A stretch of 64,000 bases of DNA from Aphanomyces cochlioides (lineage: Eukaryota > Oomycota > Saprolegniomycetes > Saprolegniales > Verrucalvaceae): contig JAHQRK010000004.1 of the NCBI GenBank assembly GCA_019828595.1, positions 1,178,001 to 1,242,000 of the forward strand, in the 5' to 3' direction. The first letter of the stretch is position 1. Each line of letters begins with the position of its first letter. Made by a program: the position numbers and the translations under genes. The notes beneath the pieces were generated by a model. It saw only the letters and a list, made by a program, of their open reading frames with translations, was not told the DNA's origin and ran no database searches. Of this stretch, positions 29,263 to 40,038 are shown in pieces.

Positions 29263-29408
29263 TTAAATGAGTTGTATTAACCTTATTTTTGAGCAAAGGC
29301 CCTAATGACTTACTAATTTGCCTCGTACTGTATAAATAGAACTTGGAAAACAGAATATGGCAAAGTGGTCATTGAACAGGAGATGAAGTGGTGAGCCGTC
29401 ATGCTCAC
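29263..29408 (-). promoter_or_regulatory. 3'UTR of copy E
   Basis: 146 nt with the same short-hairpin variant as A2 (GTGAGC, loop CGTCAT, GCTCAC). This shared double change marks A2 and E as a subgroup. Confidence 0.78.
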
Positions 29409-32225
29409 TCATGAAACGACGCTGTCAGGAATGATGTGTTGACGTAACCAGGGGTCCGAAGATAGATGCTTGAGCACATTGAATACCTTGGTGTATCCCT
29501 TCTTGAGAGGGAGATCAACCAGGAGCTGTTGTAGATGTAGCTTGATCAAAGAGGCAGCATGAATGGCAACTTCCATCGGACTCTTCGCTGTGAGGTCGGG
29601 TCGAAAGGTGCGATCGGCACGTTGGAGCCATATTTGATAATACACGCAGGCTCGGACAATCGGCCAGATCTTCAGATAGCCACGGATGTAGTATCCATCG
29701 GACGGCTTGGGCGTCTCGTAGAACATTTCCAGACACGTGGACGGAAAGGAACACTCGAGCAGTCGCTGGATCGCCTTGAAGAAATACCAAACAGATTGAC
29801 CATATCCACAAGAGAACAGGAAATGCTCGTACGTCTCATTGACACGACAGAAGACACACGTCGGCTTGGGGTCTTGGTACTGAAACAGATATTGCATGGC
29901 GTTGGCGCGGAGAAGGGTCTTGAAAATGAACTCTCCATATCGAGGGAGAATGTGGTCGGGTTGGAGGAAGGCGGCAAGTTGGGTAAGGCGCTTGGGGTCT
30001 TCGTAAAAGTTGGATGGCAGGTTGAGATGCTTGGTAGGAAGAATGGACGAGCTGACAGCTGGAGAAGCTCTGATCTTAGCCGATTTCGAAGTCGCAAGCG
30101 CCAACAAGATCGGACTCGAGTCAGGGTGAATTATCCAGTGCCATTCCATCCATTCAGAGCTTGGCGTCGGCAAGTGGAACACGGGAGCATCCTCTTCAGA
30201 AACAATCTCAAACAATCGTGATAACTTGGTCACCAAGATTGAGATCCATTGTTTCGTTGGAGGGACAAAATTGGCTTGGCGGCAGGCACGGTTGATTTTG
30301 TCGAACAAGATCGAAGCTGGCCAAACTCGCTGACACGGAGTCAACAAATGCGACAACTTCGTGATGTGAAGCGAAGCCAATACATTGGCTTGGTCTTGCG
30401 TCGATGTAGAGCACTGATCGTATAGGTCTTCGAGTCCAGGCAGATACGAGTTGTGCCAAAGGGGAACATCCAAAGATGAGATGTGATTTGGACAGCCGTA
30501 CGGAGTCCAGCGGGATTCAAACCAGCTACTCAATAAGGCTTTCCACATTGGAGTGATATTGGGATTCTTGTACAGTTGTCTGATGAATGCAGAAGAGCCA
30601 TTCGCCAAGAGGAGATCTCGGGGGGGAACCCCATGGATGAAAAGCCTTCTCGAGGAGAGTATAGCCCGGCGTAATCCAGGCGGCCATGGCAGACTTGCGG
30701 GGTGGGGTGGTGATGGCTTGAATGCATCTGATCATGACAGAGCGGTTGTGTTGTTGCCATAAAGCAAGTGCATGGTGCAGGCCTAAGCCACCGGACTTCT
30801 TCGGCATGAATAGGATCTCCTTTTTGATCAAACGGAGGCCATGGACAGAGGAGGATGGGTTGATTTCTTCACCATGCATAAATTGAAGCATGGCCTTGTC
30901 GATCTTTTTGGCCAGGTCTTTGTCGGCAGGGACAAAAGCCAGTTGGTACCATAACACAGGCAGACATATGCTGTGCAGGATAGTGACTTTTCCGGCCATG
31001 GTTCGAGCCTTGTAGAGCCACAAAGACAAGCGAGCCACAAACTTCTCAAACACGTAATTGAAACGTGCCAATGGAGAAAGATTGGGCGCAACCAAGATAC
31101 CAAGAGCCTTCACGGGACTGTCGGAAGTAACTTGTAGTGAGGCAAGGTTCCCATTCAACTGGCTGTAGGTCAGAATTTGGGTCTTGTCTACGTTGAGTCG
31201 GAAACCAGACTTGTCGCAAAAGGTTTGAACCAATGCAAGCTGCCGGTGGAGGCACGTCTCATTTGCCGCATAGAGTTGCGAGTCGTCGGCAAAGTAACTC
31301 CCAGTGTGGTAGCGATCCCCACACTTGATGCCATAGTTGGAGTGTTGCCGTAGGAGTTGGCACATCGGTTCCAAAGCGATCACAAACAGAAGTGGCGACA
31401 GTGGATCACCTTGCAACACACCGCGTGAGATGTGAACTGGCTTGGACAAGAAGCCGTTCACCAAGATGCGAGACTTGCGGCCCGAGTACAGTACGCGAAC
31501 CATGTCAACAAAGGTTTCGGGAAAGCCATAGTGACGGAGGACGCGGAGCAAGTACGCGTGGTCCACGCGATCAAAAGCTTTCTCAAAGTCAAGCAGTGCC
31601 ACCATCGAGGACGGACTGTGTAGTTTGATGTGGTGCAGCATGTCATCCAGTCGTGCAATATTGGTTTGGATATTGCTTCGACGGATAAAGCCTTGCTGGT
31701 CCGGGTGGATGATGTGTCGAATGTGGCGCTGGAGTCGATAAGCCAGAATACTCGTCAGGATTTTCACATCCGTGTTGAGTAGGCTAATGGGCCGATAGTT
31801 CTTGGCCTGTGACTTGGGGCCTTTCTTGTGCAGCAACACCAGCGTACTGACAAGTTGCATGGGAGTCAAGCGAGGGTGAGAATGGAGCTGGTGTGTGAAT
31901 AGCAGCTCCAATACCAACGACCACTTGTGAGGTGCAAGTTTGAGGACTTCGAATGGCAGAGCGTTGGGACCTGGCGCTGAGTTCGAACTGCTGTGTCGAA
32001 TAGCATGATAGAACTCGTTGGCGCGCAAGGGAGCCGACAGCTCTTTCTGGGCTTGCTCTGGCAGTTGCTTGTGTCGAGTCAATGGGGTCAGAAATGACGA
32101 TACTTCGTCTCCAGATCGCTGCACCTCGGGAGCTGCAAACAAGTCCTTGTAGTAGTCGACCAGGACGTCAGACATGCCTTGTTGATTGGAGACAACATTT
32201 CCATTGACATCCACCAACTCTTTGA
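29409..32225 (-). pseudogene. ORF2 of copy E, C-terminal part (residues about 414-1351), frameshifted
   Basis: It contains the reverse transcriptase, with FADD intact, and the CCHC tail. A run of seven Gs at 30620-30626, where other copies have six, shifts the frame around residue 947. This separates the reverse transcriptase part (open 30526-32217) from the zinc-motif part (open 29409-30608). Copy F then interrupts the gene at 32225. The protein is broken twice. Confidence 0.87.
32211..32225. repeat. Target-site duplication of copy F (left copy)
   Basis: CCACCAACTCTTTGA is repeated at 34313-34327, exactly flanking F. Read on F's antisense strand the duplicate ends in GG next to the 3' terminus, as for the minus-strand copies. 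15 bp. Confidence 0.93.
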
Positions 32226-34166
32226 CGGCAACACTCCAACTATGGCATCAAGTGTGGGGATCGCTACCACACTGGGAGTTACTTTGCCGACGACTCGCAA
32301 CTCTATGCGGCAAATGAGACGTGCCTCCATCGGCAGCTTGCATTGGTTCAAACCTTTTGCGACAAGTCTGGTTTCCGACTCAACGTAGACAAGACCCAAA
32401 TTCTGACCTACAGCCAGTTGAATGGGAACCTTGCCTCACTACAAGTTACTTCCGACAGTCCCGTGAAGGCTCTTGGTATCTTGGTTGCGCCCAATCTTTC
32501 TCCATTGGCACGTTTCAATTACGTGTTTGAGAAGTTTGTGGCTCGCTTGTCTTTGTGGCTCTACAAGGCTCGAACCATGGCCGGAAAAGTCACTATCCTG
32601 CACAGCATATGTCTGCCTGTGTTATGGTACCAACTGGCTTTTGTCCCTGCCGACAAAGACCTGGCCAAAAAGATCGACAAGGCCATGCTTCAATTTATGC
32701 ATGGTGAAGAAATCAACCCATCCTCCTCTGTCCATGGCCTCCGTTTGATCAAAAAGGAGATCCTATTCATGCCGAAGAAGTCCGGTGGCTTAGGCCTGCA
32801 CCATGCACTTGCTTTATGGCAACAACACAACCGCTCTGTCATGATCAGATGCATTCAAGCCATCACCACCCCACCCCGCAAGTCTGCCATGTCCGCCTGG
32901 ATTACGCCGGGCTATACTCTCCTCGAGAAGGCTTTTCATCCATGGGGTTCCCCCCGAGATCTCCTCTTGGCAAATGGCTCTTCTGCATTCATCAGACAAC
33001 TGTACAAGAATCCCAATATCACTCCAATGTGGAAAGCCTTATTGAGTAGCTGGTTTGAATCCCGCTGGACTCCGTACGGCTGTCCAAATCACATCTCATC
33101 TTTGGATGTTCCCCTTTGGCACAACTCGTATCTGCCTGGACTCGAAGACCTATACGATCAGTGCTCTACATCGACGCAAGACCAAGCCAATGTATTGGCT
33201 TCGCTTCACATCACGAAGTTGTCGCATTTGTTGACTCCGTGTCAGCGAGTTTGGCCAGCTTCGATCTTGTTCGACAAAATCAACCGTGCCTGCCGCCAAG
33301 CCAATTTTGTCCCTCCAACGAAACAATGGATCTCAATCTTGGTGACCAAGTTATCACGATTGTTTGAGATTGTTTCTGAAGAGGATGCTCCCGTGTTCCA
33401 CTTGCCGACGCCAAGCTCTGAATGGATGGAATGGCACTGGATGATACACCCTGACTCGAGTCCGATCTTGTTGGCGCTTGCGACTTCGAAATCGGCTAAG
33501 ATCAGAGCTTCTCCAGCTGTCAGCTCGTCCATTCTTCCTACCAAGCATCTCAACCTGCCATCCAACTTTTACGAAGACCCCAAGCGCCTTACCCAACTTG
33601 CCGCCTTCCTCCAACCCGACCACATTCTCCCTCGATATGGAGAGTTCATTTTCAAGACCCTTCTCCGCGCCAACGCCATGCAATATCTGTTTCAGTACCA
33701 AGACCCCAAGCCGACGTGTGTCTTCTGTCGTGTCAATGAGACGTACGAGCATTTCCTGTTCTCTTGTGGATATGGTCAATCTGTTTGGTATTCCTTCAAG
33801 GCGATCCAGCGACTGCTCGAGTGTTCCTTTCCGTCCACGTGTCTGGAAATGTTCTACGAGACGCCCAAGCCGTCCGATGGATACTACATCCGTGGCTATC
33901 TGAAGATATGGCCGATTGTCCGAGCCTGCGTGTATTATCAAATATGGCTCCAACGTGCCGATCGCACCTTTCGACCCGACCTCACAGCGAAGAGTCCGAT
34001 GGAAGTTGCCATTCATGCTGCCTCTTTGATCAAGCTACATCTACAACAGCTCCTGGTTGATCTCCCTCTCAAGAAGGGATACACCAAGGTATTCAATGTG
34101 CTCAAGCATCTATCTTCGGACCCCTGGTTACATCAACACGCCATTCCTGACAGCGTCGTTTCATGA
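32226..34166 (+). pseudogene. ORF2 of copy F, residues 706-1351
   Basis: The frame is open from the first base of F (CGG, R706) to the TGA at 34164-34166. It keeps FADD and everything after it, including the CCHC tail, but has no endonuclease and no motif A aspartate. No ATG precedes FADD in frame, and the first usable in-frame start is far downstream or a TTG at 32343. The only clear variant in the tail is WLHQHAIPD. Confidence 0.88.
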
Positions 34167-34312
34167 GTGAGCTAACGGCTCACTCACTTCATCTCCTGTT
34201 CAATGACCACTTTGCCATATTCTGTTTTCCAAGTTCTATTTATACAGTACGAGGCAAATTAGTAAGTCATTAGGGCCTTTGCTCAAAAATAAGGTTAATA
34301 CAACTCATTTAA
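34167..34312 (+). promoter_or_regulatory. 3'UTR of copy F (element strand readable on the plus strand)
   Basis: It ends exactly ...CAACTCATTTAA before the TSD, which proves the 3' terminus and the absence of a poly(A) tail. The hairpin has 9-bp arms TGAGTGAGC and GCTCACTCA with loop TAACG. Confidence 0.85.
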
Positions 34313-34327
34313 CCACCAACTCTTTGA

Positions 34328-35567
34328 AGACTGTCTTCTTCAAGGGGGTAGGGACAGGGGACATGAAGTGGAACTTGGACGAGCGCTCTGCTTTGTACAA
34401 GTGAAGTTGGAACGCCTGGTCTTGACGAAACTGCTTGTCTCGATCTTGCAGCTCGTGAATTTGCTTTTGAAGGTCTCGCACTCGATCCACCAGCACTGAA
34501 TCTTGACGCATGTTGGGGACTTGCAAAAGCGAAGCGATCTCGACAGCTAACTTCTTCAACGGCAGACGTTGTTTCTCCAATCGTTGAGAATGGAATTCTT
34601 TGAGTTGGGAGCGGATATCATTGACCAGTATGTCGTAGGCCTTGGAGATATTGTGGAATGTTGGAGACTTGTCCAAAAATCGATCCAGACATCCATGAAC
34701 AATCTCGGCCGCTCGTGGTAGACGAAGTAGCCAAGTTGGAGCTTTCCATGATCCAGAGCCATGGCGCAATGTTTGACGCTTTGTGATGATACGACAAGCC
34801 ACGTGGTCAGCCTGTGGAACGTGTGGCATGTGCGTCGCCTTCCAATGACGAAGACCCGCCAAGGTGGACGAACAAAAGATGTAGTCAAGTCGGTTGGTGA
34901 GTGTGGGACTTGTGAAGGTTCTTGCCACGGGGTTTTGACGGCGAAACAGATCCACCAGAGACAAACTGTGCATCCATTGTTCCAGTTGAAGGGTGCCGGC
35001 CATGGTGGAGGTACTGGGTCTCAACGAATCCAAATCTTTGTTGAGAGTGCAGTTGAAATCTCCTCCAACAATGTGGAGCGCATGTGGAGGAAATTCGCGT
35101 GGCAATTCTTCGAAGTAACTTGCTCGTTGTTGGAAGGCTGCCGGCGCATAGATATTGTGGAGAACGACTGTCAGTGGACCCAGAGTACATCGCACTTGTA
35201 GATAACGACCACGAAGCACTGGGTTGTCATGAGGGACTTGAGTGGCGTTCTTCAAAGGAGAGTGAGGATGTATCAACGTAGCCAGACCTCCAGTGGCTGG
35301 CGACGTGGATACTTCAGGGTAAATAGGCTCTTCAAAGAACAAAGAGCCTTCGTGGTTTGTGATGCGTTGCCAATGGAACGCAACACGGTCGTGGAGACTT
35401 GGCGTGCGGAAACGGGTTTCTTGGATAAAGGAAACGTCGTGAACACTTGATAGTTTGTCGAGGATGTACCGATGACTGTTGGAGAAGCCATTGGTGTTGA
35501 GGGAGATGATTTGTGGGTCCCAGTCCACGAGTTCAGTTGGGACATCGGAGAAGTTGTTGTCAATCAT
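34328..35567 (-). pseudogene. ORF2 of copy E, N-terminal part (residues 1 to about 413)
   Basis: The whole APE-like endonuclease from ATG 35567, with N24, E50, D170, N172, D254 and H255 all retained, plus the linker region up to where F inserted. Variants include FPREFPP, AYDILVND and RQDSVLVD. The open frame runs on into the inverted 3' end of F and stops at 34305-34307, so a free endonuclease-like protein of about 420 aa could be produced. I have no evidence that it is. Confidence 0.87.
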
Positions 35568-35607
35568 CACGAGTACAGATGAAAATGAGTAGAATGGAGG
35601 GGTGAGA

Positions 35608-35623
35608 GGGGAGGTTGAAATGG
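35608..35623. repeat. Target-site duplication of copy G (left copy)
   Basis: GGGGAGGTTGAAATGG is repeated at 50064-50079. It lies in the ORF1-ORF2 linker of copy E. 16 bp, ending in GG. Confidence 0.93.
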
Positions 35624-35769
35624 TTAAATGAGTTGTATTAACCTTATTTTTGAGCAAAGGCCCTAATGACTTACTAATTTGCCTCGTACTGTATAAATAG
35701 AACTTGGAAAACAGAATATGGCAAAGTGGTCATTGAACAGGAGATGAAGTGAGTGAGCCGTTAGCTCAC
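35624..35769 (-). promoter_or_regulatory. 3'UTR of copy G
   Basis: 146 nt with the full 9-bp stop-codon hairpin and loop CGTTA as in copy C. Confidence 0.8.
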
Positions 35770-38700
35770 TCATGAAACGACGCTGTTAGGAATGATGTGT
35801 TGACATAACCAGGGGTCCGAAGATAGATGCTTGAGCACATTGAATACCTTGGTGTATCCCTTCTTGAGAGGGAGATCAACCAGGAGCTGTTGTAGATGTA
35901 GCTTGATCAAAGAGGCAGCATGAATGGCAACTTCCATCGGACTCTTCGCTGTGAGGTCGGGTCGAAAGGTGCGATCGGCACGTTGGAGCCATATTTGATA
36001 ATACACGCAGGCTCGGACAATCGGCCAGATCTTCAGATAGCCACGGATGTAGTATCCATCGGACGGCTTGGGCGTCTCGTAGAACATTTCCAGACACGTG
36101 GACGGAAAGGAACACTCGAGCAGTCGCTGGATTGTCTTGAAGGAATACCAAACAGATTGACCATATCCACAAGAGAACAGGAAATGCTCGTACGTCTCAT
36201 TGACACGACAGAAGACACACGTCGGCTTGGGGTCTTGGTACTGAAACAGATATTGCATGGCGTTGGCGCGGAGAAGGGTCTTGAAAATGAACTCTCCATA
36301 TCGAGGGAGAATGTGGTCGGGTTGGAGGAAGGCGGCAAGTTGGGTAAGGCGCTTGGGGTCTTCGTAAAAGTTGGATGGCAGGTTGAGATGCTTGGTAGGA
36401 AGAATGGACGAGCTGGCAGCTGGAGAAGCTCTGATCTTAGCCGATTTCGAAGTCGCAAGCGCCAACAAGATCGGACTCGAGTCAGGGTGAATCATCCAGT
36501 GCCATTTCATCCATTCAGAGCTTGGCGTCGGCAAGTGGAACACGGGAGCATCCTCTTCAGAAACAATCTCAAACAATCGTGATAACTTGGTCACCAAGAT
36601 TGAGATCCATTGTTTCGTTGGAGGGACAAAATTGGCTTGGCGGCAGGCACGGTTGATTTTGTCGAACAAGATCGAAGCTGGCCAAACTCGCTGACACGGA
36701 GTCAACAAATGCGACAACTTCGTGATGTGAAGCGAAGCCAATACATTGGCTTGGTCTTGCGTCGATGTAGAGCACTGATCGTATAGGTCTTCGAGTCCAG
36801 GCAGATACGAGTTGTGCCAAAGGGGAACATCCAAAGATGAGATGTGATTTGGACAGCCGTACGGAGTCCAGCGGGATTCAAACCAGCTACTCAATAAGGC
36901 TTTCCACATTGGAGTGATATTGGGATTCTTGTACAGTTGTCTGATGAATGCAGAAGAGCCATTTGCCAAGAGGAGATCTCGGGGGGAACCCCATGGATGA
37001 AAAGCCTTCTCGAGGAGAGTATAGCCCGGCGTAATCCAGGCGGACATGGCAGACTTGCGGGGTGGGGTGGTGATGGCTTGAATGCATCTGATCATGACAG
37101 AGCGGTTGTGTTGTTGCCATAAAGCAAGTGCATGGTGCAGGCCTAAGCCACCGGACTTCTTCGGCATGAATATGATCTCCTTTTTGATCAAACGGAGGCC
37201 ATGGACAGAGGAGGATGGGTTGATTTCTTCACCATGCATAAATTGAAGCATGGCCTTGTCGATCTTTTTGGCCAGGTCTTTGTCGGCAGGGACAAAAGCC
37301 AGTTGGTACCATAACACAGGCAGACATATGCTGTGCAGGATAGTGACTTTTCCGGCCATGGTTCGAGCCTTGTAGAGCCACAAAGACAAGCGAGCCACAA
37401 ACTTCTCAAACACGTAATTGAAACGTGCCAATGGAGAAAGATTGGGCGCAACCAAGATACCAAGAGCCTTCACGGGACTGTCGGAAGTAACTTGTAGTGA
37501 GGCAAGGTTCCCATTCAACTGGCTGTAGGTCAGAATTTGGGTCTTGTCTACGTTGAGTCGGAAACCAGACTTGTCGCAAAAGGTTTGAACCAATGCAAGC
37601 TGCCGGTGGAGGCACGTCTCATTTGCCGCATAGAGTTGCGAGTCGTCGGCAAAGTAACTCCCAGTGTGGTAGCGATCCCCACACTTGATGCCATAGTTGG
37701 AGTGTTGCCGTAGGAGTTGGCACATCGGTTCCAAAGCGATCACAAACAGAAGTGGCGACAGTGGATCACCTTGCAACACACCGCGTGAGATGTGAACTGG
37801 CTTGGACAAGAAGCCGTTCACCAAGATTCGAGACTTGCGGCCCGAGTACAGTACGCGAACCATGTCAACAAAGGTTTCGGGAAAGCCATAGTGACGGAGG
37901 ACGCGGAGCAAGTACGCGTGGTCCACGCGATCAAAAGCTTTCTCAAAGTCAAGCAGTGCCACCATCGAGGACGGACTGTGTAGTTTGATGTGGTGCAGCA
38001 TGTCATCCAGTCGTGCAATATTGGTTTGGATATTGCTTCGACGGATAAAGCCTTGCTGGTCCGGGTGGATGATGTGTCGAATGTGGCGCTGGAGTCGATA
38101 AGCCAGAATACTCGTCAGGATTTTCACACCCGTGTTGAGTAGGCTAATGGGCCGATAGTTCTTGGCTTGTGACTTGGGGCCTTTCTTGTGCAGCAACACC
38201 AGCGTACTGACAAGTTGCATGGGAGTCAAGCGAGGGTGAGAATGGAGCTGGTGTGTGAATAGCAGCTCCAATACCAACGACCACTTGTGAGGTGCAAGTT
38301 TGAGGACTTCGAATGGCAGAGCGTTGGGACCTGGCGCTGAGTTCGAACTGCTGTGTCGAATAGCATGATAGAACTCGTTGGCGCGCAAGGGAGCCGACAG
38401 CTCTTTCTGGGCTTGCTCTGGCAGTTGCTTGTGTCGAGTCAATGGGGTCAGAAATGACGACACTTCGTCTCCAGATCGCTGCACCTCGGGAGCTGCAAAC
38501 AAGTCCTTGTAGTAGTCGACCAGGACGTCAGACATGCCTTGTTGATTGGAGACAACATTTCCATTGACATCCACCAACTCTTTGAAGACTGTCTTCTTCA
38601 AGGGGGTAGGGACAGGGGACATGAAGTGGAACTTGGACGAGCGCTCTGCTTTGTACAAGTGAAGTTGGAACGCCTGGTCTTGACGAAACTGCTTGTCTCG

Positions 38701-39825
38701 ATCTTGCAGCTCGTGAATTTGCTTTTGAAGGTCTCGCACTCGATCCACCAGCACTGAATCTTGACGCATGTTGGGGACTTGCAAAAGCGAAGCGATCTCG
38801 ACAGCTAACTTCTTCAACGGCAGACGTTGTTTCTCCAATCGTTGAGAATGGAATTCTTTGAGTTGGGAGCGGATATCATTGACCAGCATGTCGTAGGCCT
38901 TGGAGATATTGTGGAATGTTGGAGACTTGTCCAAAAATCGATCCAGACATCCATGAACAATCTCGGCCGCTCGTGGTAGACGAAGTAGCCAAGTTGGAGC
39001 TTTCCATGATCCAGAGCCATGGCGCAATGTTTGACGCTTTGTGATGATACGACATGCCACGTGGTCAGCCTGTGGAACGTGTGGCATGTGCGTCGCCTTC
39101 CAATGACGAAGACCCGCCAAGGTGGACGAACAAAAGATGTAGTCGAGTCGGTTGGTGAGTGTGGGACTTGTGAAGGCTCGTGCCACGGGGTTTTGACGAC
39201 GAAACAGATCCACCAGAGACAAACTGCGCATCCATTGTTCCAGTTGAAGGGTGCCGGCCATGGTGGAGGTACTGGGTCTCAACGAATCCAAATCTTTGTT
39301 GAGAGTGCAGTTGAAATCTCCTCCAACAATGTGGAGCGCATGTGGAGGAAAGTCGCGTGGTAATTCTTCGAAGTAACTTGCTCGTTCTTGGAAGGCTGCC
39401 GGCGCATAGATATTGTGGAGAACGACTGTCAGTGGGCCCAGAGTACATCGCACTTGTAGATAACGACCACGAAGCACTGGTTTGTCATGAGGGACTTGAG
39501 TGGCGTTCTTCAAAGGAGAGTGAGGATGTATCAACGTAGCCAGACCTCCAGTGGCTGGCGACGTGGATACTTCAGGGTAAATAGGCTCTTCAAAGAACAA
39601 AGAGCCTTCGTGGTTTGTGATGCGTTGCCAATGGAACGCAACACGGTCGTGGAGACTTGGCGTGCGGAAACGGGTTTCTTGGATAAAGGAAACGTCGTGA
39701 ACACTTGATAGTTTGTCGAGGATGTACCGATGACTGTTGGAGAAGCCATTGGTGTTGAGGGAGATGATTTGTGGGTCCCAGTCCACGAGTTCAGTTGGGA
39801 CATCGGAGAAGTTGTTGTCAATCAT
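35770..39825 (-). CDS. ORF2 of copy G: endonuclease-reverse transcriptase, full-length frame
   Basis: 1,351 aa from ATG 39825 to the TGA at 35770-35772, with all endonuclease and FADD residues and the CCHC motif present. One change falls in a conserved reverse transcriptase stretch: SLLNTGVKIL instead of SLLNTDVKIL, losing an acidic residue just after RPIS, which might weaken activity. Other variants: VPHDKPV, EQWMRSLS, KKEIIFMP, EWMKWHWM and WLCQHIIPN. The frame is open throughout. Confidence 0.92.
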   Translation of the reverse strand: MIDNNFSDVPTELVDWDPQIISLNTNGFSNSHRYILDKLSSVHDVSFIQETRFRTPSLHDRVAFHWQRITNHEGSLFFEEPIYPEVSTSPATGGLATLIHPHSPLKNATQVPHDKPVLRGRYLQVRCTLGPLTVVLHNIYAPAAFQERASYFEELPRDFPPHALHIVGGDFNCTLNKDLDSLRPSTSTMAGTLQLEQWMRSLSLVDLFRRQNPVARAFTSPTLTNRLDYIFCSSTLAGLRHWKATHMPHVPQADHVACRIITKRQTLRHGSGSWKAPTWLLRLPRAAEIVHGCLDRFLDKSPTFHNISKAYDMLVNDIRSQLKEFHSQRLEKQRLPLKKLAVEIASLLQVPNMRQDSVLVDRVRDLQKQIHELQDRDKQFRQDQAFQLHLYKAERSSKFHFMSPVPTPLKKTVFKELVDVNGNVVSNQQGMSDVLVDYYKDLFAAPEVQRSGDEVSSFLTPLTRHKQLPEQAQKELSAPLRANEFYHAIRHSSSNSAPGPNALPFEVLKLAPHKWSLVLELLFTHQLHSHPRLTPMQLVSTLVLLHKKGPKSQAKNYRPISLLNTGVKILTSILAYRLQRHIRHIIHPDQQGFIRRSNIQTNIARLDDMLHHIKLHSPSSMVALLDFEKAFDRVDHAYLLRVLRHYGFPETFVDMVRVLYSGRKSRILVNGFLSKPVHISRGVLQGDPLSPLLFVIALEPMCQLLRQHSNYGIKCGDRYHTGSYFADDSQLYAANETCLHRQLALVQTFCDKSGFRLNVDKTQILTYSQLNGNLASLQVTSDSPVKALGILVAPNLSPLARFNYVFEKFVARLSLWLYKARTMAGKVTILHSICLPVLWYQLAFVPADKDLAKKIDKAMLQFMHGEEINPSSSVHGLRLIKKEIIFMPKKSGGLGLHHALALWQQHNRSVMIRCIQAITTPPRKSAMSAWITPGYTLLEKAFHPWGSPRDLLLANGSSAFIRQLYKNPNITPMWKALLSSWFESRWTPYGCPNHISSLDVPLWHNSYLPGLEDLYDQCSTSTQDQANVLASLHITKLSHLLTPCQRVWPASILFDKINRACRQANFVPPTKQWISILVTKLSRLFEIVSEEDAPVFHLPTPSSEWMKWHWMIHPDSSPILLALATSKSAKIRASPAASSSILPTKHLNLPSNFYEDPKRLTQLAAFLQPDHILPRYGEFIFKTLLRANAMQYLFQYQDPKPTCVFCRVNETYEHFLFSCGYGQSVWYSFKTIQRLLECSFPSTCLEMFYETPKPSDGYYIRGYLKIWPIVRACVYYQIWLQRADRTFRPDLTAKSPMEVAIHAASLIKLHLQQLLVDLPLKKGYTKVFNVLKHLSSDPWLCQHIIPNSVVS

Positions 39826-39876
39826 CACGAGTACAGATGAAAATGAGTAGAATGGAGGGGTGAGAGGGGAGGTTGA

Positions 39877-39892
39877 AATGGATTGAAGCAGG
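39877..39892. repeat. Target-site duplication of copy H (left copy)
   Basis: AATGGATTGAAGCAGG is repeated at 46938-46953. 16 bp, ending in GG next to the 3' terminus of H. It lies in G's ORF1-ORF2 linker. Confidence 0.92.
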
Positions 39893-40038
39893 TTAAATGA
39901 GTTGTATTAACCTTATTTTTGAGCAAAGGCCCTAATGACTTACTAATTTGCCTCGTACTGTATAAATAGAATTTGGAAAACAGAATATGGCAAAGTGGTC
40001 ATTGAACAGGAGATGAAGTGAGTGAGCCGTCAGCTCAC
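39893..40038 (-). promoter_or_regulatory. 3'UTR of copy H
   Basis: 146 nt, full 9-bp hairpin with loop CGTCA. One substitution just beyond the antisense TATA box (AGAATTTGG for AGAACTTGG). Confidence 0.8.

Larger units (their letters stand above)
29263..34312. repeat. Inverted repeat formed by copies E and F
   Basis: The arms are 29263-31350 (E, minus) and 32226-34312 (F, plus), about 2,087 bp each, with an 875-bp spacer at 31351-32225. Both arms carry an ORF2 C-terminus and a 3'UTR. Confidence 0.88.
32226..34312 (+). mobile_element. LINE copy F, plus strand, 5'-truncated (positions 5294-7380)
   Basis: 2,087 bp flanked by a 15-bp TSD and opposite in orientation to its host E. The truncation point is in ORF2, 19 codons before FADD. 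A short 5'-truncated copy with a TSD is the classic product of incomplete target-primed reverse transcription. It forms an inverted repeat with 29263-31350 of E. Confidence 0.93.
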
